DNA of 64,000 nucleotides from Paenibacillus sp. FSL K6-1096 (lineage in GTDB: Bacteria; Bacillota; Bacilli; Paenibacillales; Paenibacillaceae). The position numbers were made by a program, and so were the translations under genes. Below the pieces are notes generated by a model that was not told where the DNA came from, did no database searches, and saw only the letters and a program-made list of their open reading frames with translations. The stretch is from NCBI RefSeq assembly GCF_037977055.1, contig NZ_CP150274.1, positions 2,542,001 to 2,606,000 of the forward strand, written 5' to 3'. Of the stretch, positions 47,937-55,893 are shown one piece after another; the first letter of the stretch is position 1, and each line of letters begins with the position of its first letter.

Positions 47937-48410
47937 TTACAATTCTCCCTTCTCGTACTTAGAAAGTTTTTGTTTGAGCTCTTCCACTTCTTTTTGCAGG
48001 GCCTTCTTCTCAATGTCCTTCATCATGGCATCCAGACCGGAATCCGGAGCCGAATGGGCTGCAGCCTTGTCATAACCGGGGTTATAGCCCCGCTGGCCGC
48101 CATAAGGGCCATATCCCTGCGGATCGTGGTGTGGCGGCTGTGGTCCGCGGCCATACTCAGGTCCGCCGGCGTAAGGTCCGCCATAAGGTCCGCCGGGAGC
48201 ACCGGGTCCGAAGGGGTTATACTGGATAGGCTCCTTGGGAATAACCAGTGCTGCGATGAAATATACCAGGATAGACGCGCCGCCGGTAAACGGAATACTG
48301 ATCACCAGCAGAATTCTGAACAGCGTGGAGTCGATACCGAGAGTCTCGGACAAACCGCCTGCCAGCCCTGTCATTACCCTGTCTCTTGTTGAACGATACA
48401 ATCGGGTCAT
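47937..48410 (-). CDS. PspC-domain membrane protein with Gly/Pro/Tyr-rich tail
   Basis: The ATG at 48410 (AAAGGAG 7 nt upstream) gives 157 residues. Residues 1-60 form a PspC domain with the [20 protein letters not shown] start and one or two transmembrane helices (about 28-58). A low-complexity tail follows ([20 protein letters not shown], then [16 protein letters not shown]; about 68-115), ending in a short coiled coil ([20 protein letters not shown]). In proteobacteria PspC is a membrane partner of PspA. Here it lies between two pspA genes, so it probably recruits one or both; the coiled coil is a plausible contact. Confidence 0.87.
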   Translation of the reverse strand: MTRLYRSTRDRVMTGLAGGLSETLGIDSTLFRILLVISIPFTGGASILVYFIAALVIPKEPIQYNPFGPGAPGGPYGGPYAGGPEYGRGPQPPHHDPQGYGPYGGQRGYNPGYDKAAAHSAPDSGLDAMMKDIEKKALQKEVEELKQKLSKYEKGEL

Positions 48411-48414
48411 ACTG

Positions 48415-49092
48415 CTACTCCTTTCTGCCATCATTGTTCAGCTTCTCCTTTAGACGGGCCATTTCTCTTTCGAGGACAGTTGCCACCGTCTCACCGGCCT
48501 GCACCATATACTCTTGACCCATCTTCCGCAAGTCGCTCAGGCTTTTGGCTTCGAGCTCCCAGTCGTTCATCTGGTCTTCCAGACGTCCGAACATCTTGGG
48601 AACATCTCCGCCGCCGTAAGCGCTGGCCCGCTGATTCATGCGCTGCTGCAGCCGCAGCGATTCCATTCGTGCTGCATAGAACTGGCGTTTGCTATATACG
48701 GTCTGATACTCAAGCTTCAGTTCATTCAGCTGGCTCTCAAGCTCGAAAAGCGATTGGCGGCTGGTTTCCAGCAGCCCGCTGTATTGCTCCAGCTTCTCCT
48801 CGTGGATAATTTTCTCCTGCAATGCCAGCTTAGCCAGATGATCTTCGCCGGCCTTGAGTGCCAGGAGCGCCTGCTCTTCACGTTTGTCTCTCATCGCGGT
48901 CGCCTGATTCACCTGCTGCTGCAATTGCTTCGTGTGGGAAGCGTATTGCTGGTACAGCCTCTCAGCCTCAGCTATTTCTTCACGGGTTGAGTATAGAAAT
49001 TGATCAATCAGCTTCACAGGATCTTGGCTCTGCTCCAGACGTTCATTCAAATTGGCTACGGTAATGTCTCTCATTCTGCGAAAAACACTCAT
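48415..49092 (-). CDS. PspA/IM30-family (ESCRT-III-like) protein, copy 1
   Basis: The 225-residue protein is helical throughout (MSVFRRMRDITVANLNERLE start, PspA_IM30 to about 190). It differs markedly from copy 2, so the duplication is old and the two may co-polymerise or specialise. It precedes the PspC gene by 4 bp and follows the small LiaI-like gene by 47 bp. AGGA lies 4 nt before the ATG. Confidence 0.88.
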   Translation of the reverse strand: MSVFRRMRDITVANLNERLEQSQDPVKLIDQFLYSTREEIAEAERLYQQYASHTKQLQQQVNQATAMRDKREEQALLALKAGEDHLAKLALQEKIIHEEKLEQYSGLLETSRQSLFELESQLNELKLEYQTVYSKRQFYAARMESLRLQQRMNQRASAYGGGDVPKMFGRLEDQMNDWELEAKSLSDLRKMGQEYMVQAGETVATVLEREMARLKEKLNNDGRKE

Positions 49093-49139
49093 GATTTCCT
49101 GCTCCCTCCCTGCTTCTTAATAAGTATAGGGCCTAGTGA

Positions 49140-49442
49140 TTAATATGTTCTGCTCTGCTTGCCTCTGAGTACCGAGATGCCCCATACCACAAGAGCGACT
49201 CCGAGGAGTGGACCGATAATCCAGGACAGCTTGGAGATCAGGGACATGATCCCGATGAACATTACAACCCAGCCGATAATTTTGCGTCCGCTCTTAATTC
49301 CGTAGTATCCGAGAACCACCAGCAATACCGGGAACAGGATGCCGAAGATACCGTGGATCAGATGAGGCAGCACCCCAAGCAGCATAACTGCTCCAATGAC
49401 AATCAACGCAATGGCAAGTCCGTTACTTTTGTTTCTTTGCAT
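49140..49442 (-). CDS. small LiaI-like membrane protein
   Basis: The 100-residue protein has four hydrophobic stretches (about 8-25, 27-47, 54-68, 72-92) with little else, similar to the DUF5668 membrane half of LiaF and to LiaI, which anchors LiaH at the membrane in B. subtilis. It is first in the operon. GGTGAG lies 6 nt before the ATG. The promoter upstream (49443-49500) has a TAGAAT-like -10 with poor spacing from TTGAAA, consistent with activation by LiaR. Confidence 0.75.
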   Translation of the reverse strand: MQRNKSNGLAIALIVIGAVMLLGVLPHLIHGIFGILFPVLLVVLGYYGIKSGRKIIGWVVMFIGIMSLISKLSWIIGPLLGVALVVWGISVLRGKQSRTY

Positions 49443-49573
49443 TATTTTCTCACCGCCTTTCGCTGCTCTCTTTCTTATACCCTTATTCTAGGGGAATCCG
49501 GCATCTTTCAAAACAGACTGGGGACGGTTTTATGTACTGGACCTTAGTCGGGGATGGGTGCAGGACCACTCCC

Positions 49574-50491
49574 TCAGCGGGTCTTACCACGGAAAACAGT
49601 CACCAGAACCACAGACCCGATAATAATCACAGCAGCGATGAGGGTGTTCAGGGTGAGCTGTTCACCTGCCAGCAGCCAGCCAAGCAGCACAGCCACCATA
49701 GGATTAACGAAGGCGTACGTGGAGACGAGCGCAGCGTCAGCATTCTTAAGCAGCCAGATATAAGCCGTGTAGCCGATAATGGAGCCGAAGATGATCAGGT
49801 ACGCGAGCGCCAGGTAAGAGCGCGGGGAAATACCGGAGATATCCAGTCTGGACCAATCGCCGATAAAAAAGGAGAACACCATCAGCAATGCGCCTCCCGT
49901 TAGCATCTGCGCAGCTGTCGACATCAAGGGTGAGCCCGGCATAGCCGCGCTTCGGGAGTACATGGACCCTGCCGCCCAGCTTAGGGAAGCTGCCAGCAAG
50001 GTAATCATTCCGATCAGATCGGTGGCGGTGCCCGTCTCCCCCTTCCCCGGCTGGAAGACCAGCACGGCGATGCCCAGCAGTCCAAGCACAATCCCGGCGA
50101 TGACTCCGGCAGTCGGGCGTTTGCCGCCGCGTCCAAGCCAGCCCATCAGCATCATCCAGACAGGCACCGCAGCCACGATGAGAGAAGCGATGGAGGAAGA
50201 GACCCGCTGCTCTGCCCAGGCCACCATTCCGTTGCCCCCTAGCAGCAGCAAGGTGCCGACAATCGCAGAAGCGCGCCATTCACGCCCTACCGGACGCTTC
50301 GCTCCGCTTAACCGGGATATGATATAGAGGACCACACCTGCCGCAAAAAAGCGGACCCCCGCCATCAGAAAGGGCGGCATCGTCTCGATGGCAATCTTCA
50401 TACCGACATAAGTGCCTCCCCAAAATAAATAAACGGACAATAAGGCAATGCCAACTGTATACACGGAATTCACTTTCGTTTGCCGGTTCAT
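49574..50491 (-). CDS. EamA-family (DMT superfamily) exporter
   Basis: The 305-residue membrane protein has ten predicted helices in two EamA repeats (about 10-140 and 155-295); motifs LFWGGTYVGMKIAIE and PMVAVLLGWLLAGEQLT are typical. Such proteins export amino acids or related metabolites. It is 4 bp downstream of an Lrp-type regulator gene and so is likely an amino acid exporter induced by its substrate. GGGAG lies 9 nt before the ATG. Confidence 0.87.
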   Translation of the reverse strand: MNRQTKVNSVYTVGIALLSVYLFWGGTYVGMKIAIETMPPFLMAGVRFFAAGVVLYIISRLSGAKRPVGREWRASAIVGTLLLLGGNGMVAWAEQRVSSSIASLIVAAVPVWMMLMGWLGRGGKRPTAGVIAGIVLGLLGIAVLVFQPGKGETGTATDLIGMITLLAASLSWAAGSMYSRSAAMPGSPLMSTAAQMLTGGALLMVFSFFIGDWSRLDISGISPRSYLALAYLIIFGSIIGYTAYIWLLKNADAALVSTYAFVNPMVAVLLGWLLAGEQLTLNTLIAAVIIIGSVVLVTVFRGKTR

Positions 50492-50495
50492 CTCG

Positions 50496-50948
50496 TTAGA
50501 CTCCCTTCATACCATCCTCATATATAGTAGATAAAATAAACGTCGTCGAGGTTTCCTTGATATCAGGGATGCGGAGAATCTCATCGAGCAGCAGCGTAAG
50601 CACCTCCGGTGAAGTCACTCTCACTTTCAGCAGCATGCACCATTCACCCGCCATCCGCTGGCATTCTATAATGCTCACTCCCGGAATTTCAATGCTGATG
50701 ATCTTACCCGCAGCTTCCTGGAAGCTCTGGCTGACAACCTTCACAGATACCAAGACCTTGATCTTCTGATCGAGCTTCCCCCAGTCTACAATTGCCCTGT
50801 ACCCTTTGATTACTCCATTCTTCTCCAGCTTGCTGACCCTTTGATGCACTGACGGCCGGGAGATATGCAGCAGCTTACCGATCTCTTCGTGGGACAGTCT
50901 CCCTTTCGCTTCCAGCAGGTTCAGAATTTTGACATCCAGTTCATCCAT
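50496..50948 (-). CDS. Lrp/AsnC-family transcriptional regulator
   Basis: The ATG at 50948 (GGAGGT upstream) gives 150 residues: an AsnC-type helix-turn-helix (about 5-60; MDELDVKILNLLEAKGRLSH, HISRPSVHQRVSKLEKNG) and the RAM ligand-binding domain (about 70-145). It is first in an operon with the EamA exporter, the usual layout for local Lrp regulators that sense an amino acid and switch on its export. The region upstream (50979-51140) holds repeats of AACGATTCG, which could include its operators. Confidence 0.9.
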   Translation of the reverse strand: MDELDVKILNLLEAKGRLSHEEIGKLLHISRPSVHQRVSKLEKNGVIKGYRAIVDWGKLDQKIKVLVSVKVVSQSFQEAAGKIISIEIPGVSIIECQRMAGEWCMLLKVRVTSPEVLTLLLDEILRIPDIKETSTTFILSTIYEDGMKGV

Positions 50949-51025
50949 AAGACCACCTCCTGGGCAAAAGTATAGCATGATCCCTCTCGAAAATAGCTAA
51001 TCGTTATCATTAAGCAGATAATTCA

Positions 51026-51108
51026 AACGATTCGTATATCAAACAACAAATATACAATATATTCGTTATATTCCTGTCTCAAATCAGTATTGAACATAAC
51101 GATTCGTA
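51026..51108. repeat. AACGATTCGTA direct repeat in the lrp upstream region
   Basis: AACGATTCGTA occurs at 51026-51036 and 51098-51108, and the related ATTCGTTAT at 51061-51069; AATCGTTAT also lies near 50999. The block stands between the metQ terminator and the lrp gene. Confidence 0.45.
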
Positions 51109-51140
51109 GGTGCACTAATGTCGCTCTCCGCCTCTAACCT

Positions 51141-51180
51141 GACAATAAATAACAGCCCCCTCCGATGATGGAGGGGGCTG
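51141..51180 (-). terminator. rho-independent terminator after metQ
   Basis: CAGCCCCCTCC, loop GATGAT, GGAGGGGGCTG, followed on the minus strand by TTATTTATTG. Confidence 0.92.
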
Positions 51181-51199
51181 CCGTTTACAGAGCTATGCC

Positions 51200-52042
51200 T
51201 CAAAAAGCAGGCAGTGCGATCTCCGCATAATTATCCTCAAGGAACTTCTTCACTTCCGGGCCGCTGATCGCCTTAGCTAGCTTCTGAATCGCTGCGGAAT
51301 CCTTATTGTCCTCACGGGCAACAAGCGTAATCGAGAAGGCGGAATCCTCACGCTCAGTGATGAGCGCATCCTTCTTCGGGGTCAGGCCCAGCGGGCTGGC
51401 ATAGGCCGGCGTCATCGCGACCAGATCAGCGTCATCCAGCATCCGGGCCAGCATCAGCAGATCGACCTCTTCGAACTTATAGTTTTTCGGATTGGCAGTA
51501 ATATCCGCTTGGGTGGCCTCAATGCCTACCCCATCCTTCAGTGTAATCAGTCCGGCATCAGCGAACATCTGCAGGGAGCGCCCGATATTGGACGGGTCAT
51601 TCGCCATTACGAGGGTCGCACCGTCAGGCAGATCGGCGATGGCTTTGAAGCGTTTGGAATATCCGCCGTAGATCGCATCATATACCGGCTGAACCGGGAC
51701 AAGCTTCGCCCCTTTGCTCGCATTGAACTGTTCCATGTAAGGGACATGCTGGAAGAAGTTCGCATCTACCTCTTTGTTCGCCAGCGCTTCGTTCGGCTGC
51801 ACATTGTCAGAGAGGATGACCACTTCCATATCCACGCCCTCTTCCTTGAGGACCGGCTTAATCAGCTCCAGAATATCCGTCATCGGCGGAATCAGCGAAG
51901 CGACCTTAATCTTGACAGGACCGCTGCTCTCAGCTGCGGGTGTCTCATTCGCTTCCTTATTGCTTCCGCAGCCGGCAAGAGCCAATACGATTACAAGCAA
52001 TGTTATTGCGAAGGTGGTTGTTGCTTTCAGTGATCTTTTCAT
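51200..52042 (-). CDS. metQ: methionine ABC transporter substrate-binding lipoprotein
   Basis: The ATG at 52042 gives 280 residues starting with a lipoprotein signal that ends LALAGC (Cys25); two earlier ATGs at 52078 and 52060 would add residues ahead of a normal signal. The NLPA/MetQ fold follows (KIKVASLIPPMTDILELIKP, FFQHVPYMEQF, IYGGYSKRFKAIADLPDGAT). The protein binds methionine, including D-methionine in B. subtilis, outside the membrane. It is last in metN-metI-metQ, 44 bp after metI. Confidence 0.9.
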   Translation of the reverse strand: MKRSLKATTTFAITLLVIVLALAGCGSNKEANETPAAESSGPVKIKVASLIPPMTDILELIKPVLKEEGVDMEVVILSDNVQPNEALANKEVDANFFQHVPYMEQFNASKGAKLVPVQPVYDAIYGGYSKRFKAIADLPDGATLVMANDPSNIGRSLQMFADAGLITLKDGVGIEATQADITANPKNYKFEEVDLLMLARMLDDADLVAMTPAYASPLGLTPKKDALITEREDSAFSITLVAREDNKDSAAIQKLAKAISGPEVKKFLEDNYAEIALPAF

Positions 52043-52086
52043 GTGATTTCTAGCCCCCATTATAATGTAGTAATTCATTTCTCTTG

Positions 52087-52749
52087 TCAGCGCTTGTCCA
52101 GCAGCCTGGCCACCGTACTGCCAGTAAACTGGATGAGCTGCACAAGCACAATCATGACGAGAATCGCGTAGATCATCACTTCTGTCTCGTAGCGCTGGTA
52201 TCCGTAGCGGATCGCGAAATCGCCAACCCCGCCGCCGCCCACAACCCCCATCACGGTAGAAAAAGAAATGAAGCTGATCGTAGACGTAGTCAGTCCCAGC
52301 ACCAGTCCCGACCGGGCCTCCACGTAAAGGAATTTGAAGATGACGCCCGGCAGGGAGGCTCCCATCGATAAGGCGGCTTCAATGGTTCCCCGCGGCACTT
52401 CAAGCAGAGACTGCTCCACCAGCCGTGAATAATAAGCGATGGCGACGATGGACAGCGGGACCGTTGCTGCCAATGTGCCTATCGCCGTGCCTACTACCAG
52501 ACGGGTGAACGGAATCAGCGCCACCACCAGCAGCAGGAACGGGAACGAGCGGATCACGTTGACGATACTGTTCAGCACAAGCGACAGGGTCCGGTTCTCA
52601 TAGAGCTGCCCTTTGCGGCACAAATACAGCAGGGTCCCCAGCGGAAGCCCAAGCAGCAGTGCAGCTCCGATAGAGATGCCGACCATGACAAAGGTCTCTC
52701 CGATCGACTGCCACATCTGTGTCTCGTATTTCGCGATACTCTCAAACAT
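52087..52749 (-). CDS. metI: methionine ABC transporter permease
   Basis: The ATG at 52749 (GGGGGAG 4 nt upstream) gives 220 residues with five predicted helices and the EAA-type loop EQSLLEVPRGTIEAALSMGA near 130-150. It pairs as a homodimer with MetN. The start overlaps the metN stop by 8 bp, indicating coupled translation. Confidence 0.92.
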   Translation of the reverse strand: MFESIAKYETQMWQSIGETFVMVGISIGAALLLGLPLGTLLYLCRKGQLYENRTLSLVLNSIVNVIRSFPFLLLVVALIPFTRLVVGTAIGTLAATVPLSIVAIAYYSRLVEQSLLEVPRGTIEAALSMGASLPGVIFKFLYVEARSGLVLGLTTSTISFISFSTVMGVVGGGGVGDFAIRYGYQRYETEVMIYAILVMIVLVQLIQFTGSTVARLLDKR

Positions 52750-53503
52750 AGGACTCCCCCGCTCTTCCGGTAATCCGTTCGCGGAAGGAACCCGTGAGCG
52801 CATCAGGCGGAAGGAAGCCGCCGTCCTGCCGCGAGAAGGAATCCACGATTCGCCCGCTCTCCATTACCGATACCTCTGTGCAAATGCTGCGGACGACATC
52901 CAGCTCATGGGTAACGATGATTACCGTCACGCCAAGCGAGGCATTGATATGGCGGAGCACCTCCAGAATATCTGCTGTAGTTCCCGGATCAAGGGCTGAG
53001 GTCGGCTCGTCACACAGCAGCAGCTTAGGGCTGTTCGCCAGCGCCCGGGCAATCGCCACCCGCTGGCGCTGTCCGCCGCTGAGCCGGGCCGGATATTGGC
53101 CGGCTTTGTCCTCCAGCCCGACAAACCGGAGACATTCCATCACCCGCTTCATCCGCGCGGCGCGCGGCACCCCGGCAAGCTCCAGCGGAACCGCCACATT
53201 GCGGCTGACGGTGGCATTGCCGACCAGATTGAACTGCTGGAAGATCATGCCGATTCGTTGCCGCTCCTGCCGCAGCTCCTTATCCGGCAGCTCGGTCAGC
53301 CGCTTGCCGTCAACCGTCACCGTTCCCTGATCCGGCCGTTCCAGCAGATTCATCAGCCGCAGCAGGGTGGATTTACCGGCTCCGCTTGCCCCGATAATCC
53401 CGCGAATAGCACCGTTCTTCACCTCAAGCGACACCTGATCCACAGCCTTATAAGGGCCGTTCTTCAGCGCGAAGCTTTTGCTAACCTGGCTCAGCGAAAG
53501 AAT
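52742..53503 (-). CDS. metN: methionine ABC transporter ATP-binding protein lacking the NIL domain
   Basis: The ATPase motifs are complete: Walker A GASGAGKST, Q loop QFNL, signature LSGGQRQRVAIARAL, Walker B LLLCDEPTSALD, H loop VTHEL. The ortholog alignment begins at ILSLSQVSKSF. At that point an ATT codon (53503-53501) stands 7 nt after AAGGAGG, the best Shine-Dalgarno in the region; the nearest upstream ATG (53587) has none and lies in promoter-like AT-rich sequence. I therefore propose the rare ATT start, giving 253 residues. The C-terminal NIL domain that mediates inhibition by methionine in E. coli MetN is absent. No S-box or T-box leader was found. Confidence 0.85.
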   Translation of the reverse strand: MLSLSQVSKSFALKNGPYKAVDQVSLEVKNGAIRGIIGASGAGKSTLLRLMNLLERPDQGTVTVDGKRLTELPDKELRQERQRIGMIFQQFNLVGNATVSRNVAVPLELAGVPRAARMKRVMECLRFVGLEDKAGQYPARLSGGQRQRVAIARALANSPKLLLCDEPTSALDPGTTADILEVLRHINASLGVTVIIVTHELDVVRSICTEVSVMESGRIVDSFSRQDGGFLPPDALTGSFRERITGRAGESYV

Positions 53504-53804
53504 AGGAAGCCCTCCTTCACAGACTGCCTGGAGGAGAGCTCTCCCCCCGGCAATGCTTGTACTATAATTATTTAAAATCTGTTTCATTAAAAATCTCTTT
53601 AAATAATAAGGTATTTCTTCGGCTGTGTCATCATTTTTTTGCGAATGATTGTTCAATCTTCGGGCAGACCGGGCATTATAAGGATGCTCGGGGCGGTATT
53701 GGATTATGCCGCCTAAGCAGAAATAGCCTGCAGATAACACACAAAATAACCCCACAAAGTAGGGATTTAGCGTAGGTGGTGACTCAGGTCCTTTGCGGGG
53801 ACCC

Positions 53805-53846
53805 CAAAACAAAAACGGGTGCAGCCCCTGTCCAGGAGTGCACCCG
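53805..53846 (-). terminator. rho-independent terminator after the second sugar importer
   Basis: In the minus direction CGGGTGCA, loop with CTCCTGG...GGGGC, TGCACCCG, then TTTTTGTTTT. Confidence 0.92.
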
Positions 53847-53864
53847 CCTTGCTATTCTTACCGC

Positions 53865-54827
53865 TTATTCTTTCACACTGCCGACATTGAGGCCCACGAC
53901 GAAGTACTTCTGCATGAACGGATATACCAACAGAATCGGCACAGAGGCGACTACGGTAATGGCGGCCCGGATGGAGATGGGCGTTACCATCGCTCTGGCT
54001 GAATCCTGGTCCATCCCTACCCCGTTGGTGACGGTAGGGTTCCCGTTGGAGTTCATGGTCGAAGACAGCAGCTTCATCAGCTCATATTGCAGGGTACTCA
54101 GGTGCTGCCTGGAGGACGTGTAGATGAAAGCATCGAACCAGGCGTTCCACGCACCTACTGCCACGAACAGCGCAATCGTTGCCAGAACCGGCTTACAGAG
54201 CGGGAAGACGACCCGCATGAAGATTTTGAAATCCCCGGCCCCGTCGATTCTCGCTGATTCCATCAGACTCTCGGGTATAGTACCGATGTAGGTCCGGATG
54301 ACAATCATATTAAAGGCGCTGACCATGGACGGAATAATGTAGACCCAGAAGCTGTTCAGCAGGCCCAGGTCCTTGATCAGGAAATAGTTCGGGATCAGAC
54401 CGGCGCTGAAATACATGGTCAGCACGAAGACCGCCGTAATTACCTTGCGGAATACATACTCCCTGCGGCTTAGCGTATAAGCCAGCATCGTGGTCAGGAA
54501 TATATTCAGGATGGTCGAGAGAACAGTACGCGCTACAGAGATCCAGAAGGCATCGAAGATCGTCCCTGACGCGAAGATCGCCTTGTAATTCTGCGTGGTC
54601 CAGGCTCTCGGCCAGAGGTAGAGCCCTCCGCGGATCGTATCGTTCCCTTCATTAAATGAAATAGCAATCGTATTGATAAAAGGATATAAGGTCACAACCA
54701 CCAGGCAGAGCATGAACGCCGTATTGAATGTGGTGAACAGGAACGGCTCCAGTCTGCCGGTGCGCAGGTTTCTTTTCACCGTAAAGCCTGTTCTATGCCC
54801 AGGACTAATCTGTCGGTTATCGGTCAT
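53865..54827 (-). CDS. sugar ABC transporter permease (LplC/YtcP type), second importer
   Basis: The 320-residue permease has six hydrophobic helices, the EAA loop SARIDGAGDFKIFMRVVFPL and the C-terminus QKYFVVGLNVGSVKE typical of LplC/YtcP proteins. Its start overlaps the stop of the preceding permease by one base (TAATG). It belongs to the importer controlled by the YesMN-type genes upstream. Its substrate is unknown. Confidence 0.9.
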   Translation of the reverse strand: MTDNRQISPGHRTGFTVKRNLRTGRLEPFLFTTFNTAFMLCLVVVTLYPFINTIAISFNEGNDTIRGGLYLWPRAWTTQNYKAIFASGTIFDAFWISVARTVLSTILNIFLTTMLAYTLSRREYVFRKVITAVFVLTMYFSAGLIPNYFLIKDLGLLNSFWVYIIPSMVSAFNMIVIRTYIGTIPESLMESARIDGAGDFKIFMRVVFPLCKPVLATIALFVAVGAWNAWFDAFIYTSSRQHLSTLQYELMKLLSSTMNSNGNPTVTNGVGMDQDSARAMVTPISIRAAITVVASVPILLVYPFMQKYFVVGLNVGSVKE

Positions 54828-55801
54828 TATAACAGCCTCTCTTCCCCAAGCCGCTTGGAAATGCCATTAGCCATAAGCAGCAATGTTACGCTGACAACCG
54901 TTTTGAAGATCCCGCCAGCCGTCGCAAGTGAATAGTTACCTTGGGCAAGCCCGTATTTCAGTACGAAAATATCAATGGTTTCGGCCCAGTCCACTACAAG
55001 CCCGTTGCCGAGCAGGTACTGCACCTCAAAGCCTGCTTCCAGTAGATGTCCAATCGACATAATCATCAGGATGACAATGGTTGCCTTGATGCCAGGCAGG
55101 GTTACATACATCATCTTCTTGTAGCGGTTAGCACCGTCAATTTCGGCAGCTTCATACAATGCAGGGTCAATGGAAGCAATGGCTGCCAAATAAATAATGG
55201 TATTCCAGCCTACTTCCTTCCACACATGCGAAGCCCCGACGATTCCCCAGAAATACTTGCCTTCACTGAGCCACAGAATCGGCTCTTTAATCAGATGCAG
55301 CTTCATCAGAACGATATTCACAATCCCGTCATTGATGGACAACGAGGTGGCCACAATGCCGGTAACGATAATCCAGGACAAAAAGTGCGGCAGATAGGAG
55401 ATCGTCTGCACGGTTCTTTTCCAGAATACTTTCTTGATCTCATTCAGCAGCAGCGCCAGCACGATCGCCGTAACGAAGCCCAGCACCAGATTGATCAACC
55501 CCATGGCTACCGTATTGCGCAGAACGCGGATGAAGTTATCATCCGTGAACAGGAACCGGAACTGCTTGAGTCCCACCCACTCCTGTTCGCCGAAGGACTT
55601 CGCCGGCCGGTAGTTCTGGAAGGCCATGGTCCAGCCCCAGACGGGGACATAGGCAAAAAGAATAATGTAGAGCATTAAAGGGACAGACATCCAAATGAGC
55701 TGATTCTGGCTTTTGATCAAGCGCCAGGTGATCGGCTGTTTCTTCTTCCTGTTCTTCTTTGGAGGCCGGGGGACAGTATCTATTTCTAGGGTCTCATCCA
55801 T
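54827..55801 (-). CDS. sugar ABC transporter permease (LplB/YteP type), second importer
   Basis: The 324-residue permease starts with a Lys/Pro-rich cytoplasmic tail, then the LplB hallmark MSVPLMLYIILFAYVPVWGW and EAAEIDGANRYKKMMYVTLP. About six helices. It follows the binding protein gene by 92 bp and overlaps the next permease. No ATPase gene is present; a shared MsmX-type ATPase is inferred. Confidence 0.9.
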   Translation of the reverse strand: MDETLEIDTVPRPPKKNRKKKQPITWRLIKSQNQLIWMSVPLMLYIILFAYVPVWGWTMAFQNYRPAKSFGEQEWVGLKQFRFLFTDDNFIRVLRNTVAMGLINLVLGFVTAIVLALLLNEIKKVFWKRTVQTISYLPHFLSWIIVTGIVATSLSINDGIVNIVLMKLHLIKEPILWLSEGKYFWGIVGASHVWKEVGWNTIIYLAAIASIDPALYEAAEIDGANRYKKMMYVTLPGIKATIVILMIMSIGHLLEAGFEVQYLLGNGLVVDWAETIDIFVLKYGLAQGNYSLATAGGIFKTVVSVTLLLMANGISKRLGEERLL

Positions 55802-55893
55802 ATTCGTTGTCTCCTAATCCATCAAAATTAATTCAGCAAATGGAAGGCCGGCAGCGGCCCTCCACCTGCTGATCCCGGAACGTTACAGCTCCG

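Noticed and set aside
53504..53804. S-box or T-box leader for metNIQ
   Set aside because: No GAGGGA...GCAACC-type S-box core or AGGGTGGAACCGCG T-box motif occurs on the minus strand; only a short GGAGAGCTCTCC palindrome is visible.
53504..53812. N-terminal extension of MetN by 103 residues
   Set aside because: The extension is unlike any ATPase N-terminus, contains promoter-like AT-rich DNA and part of the preceding terminator region.
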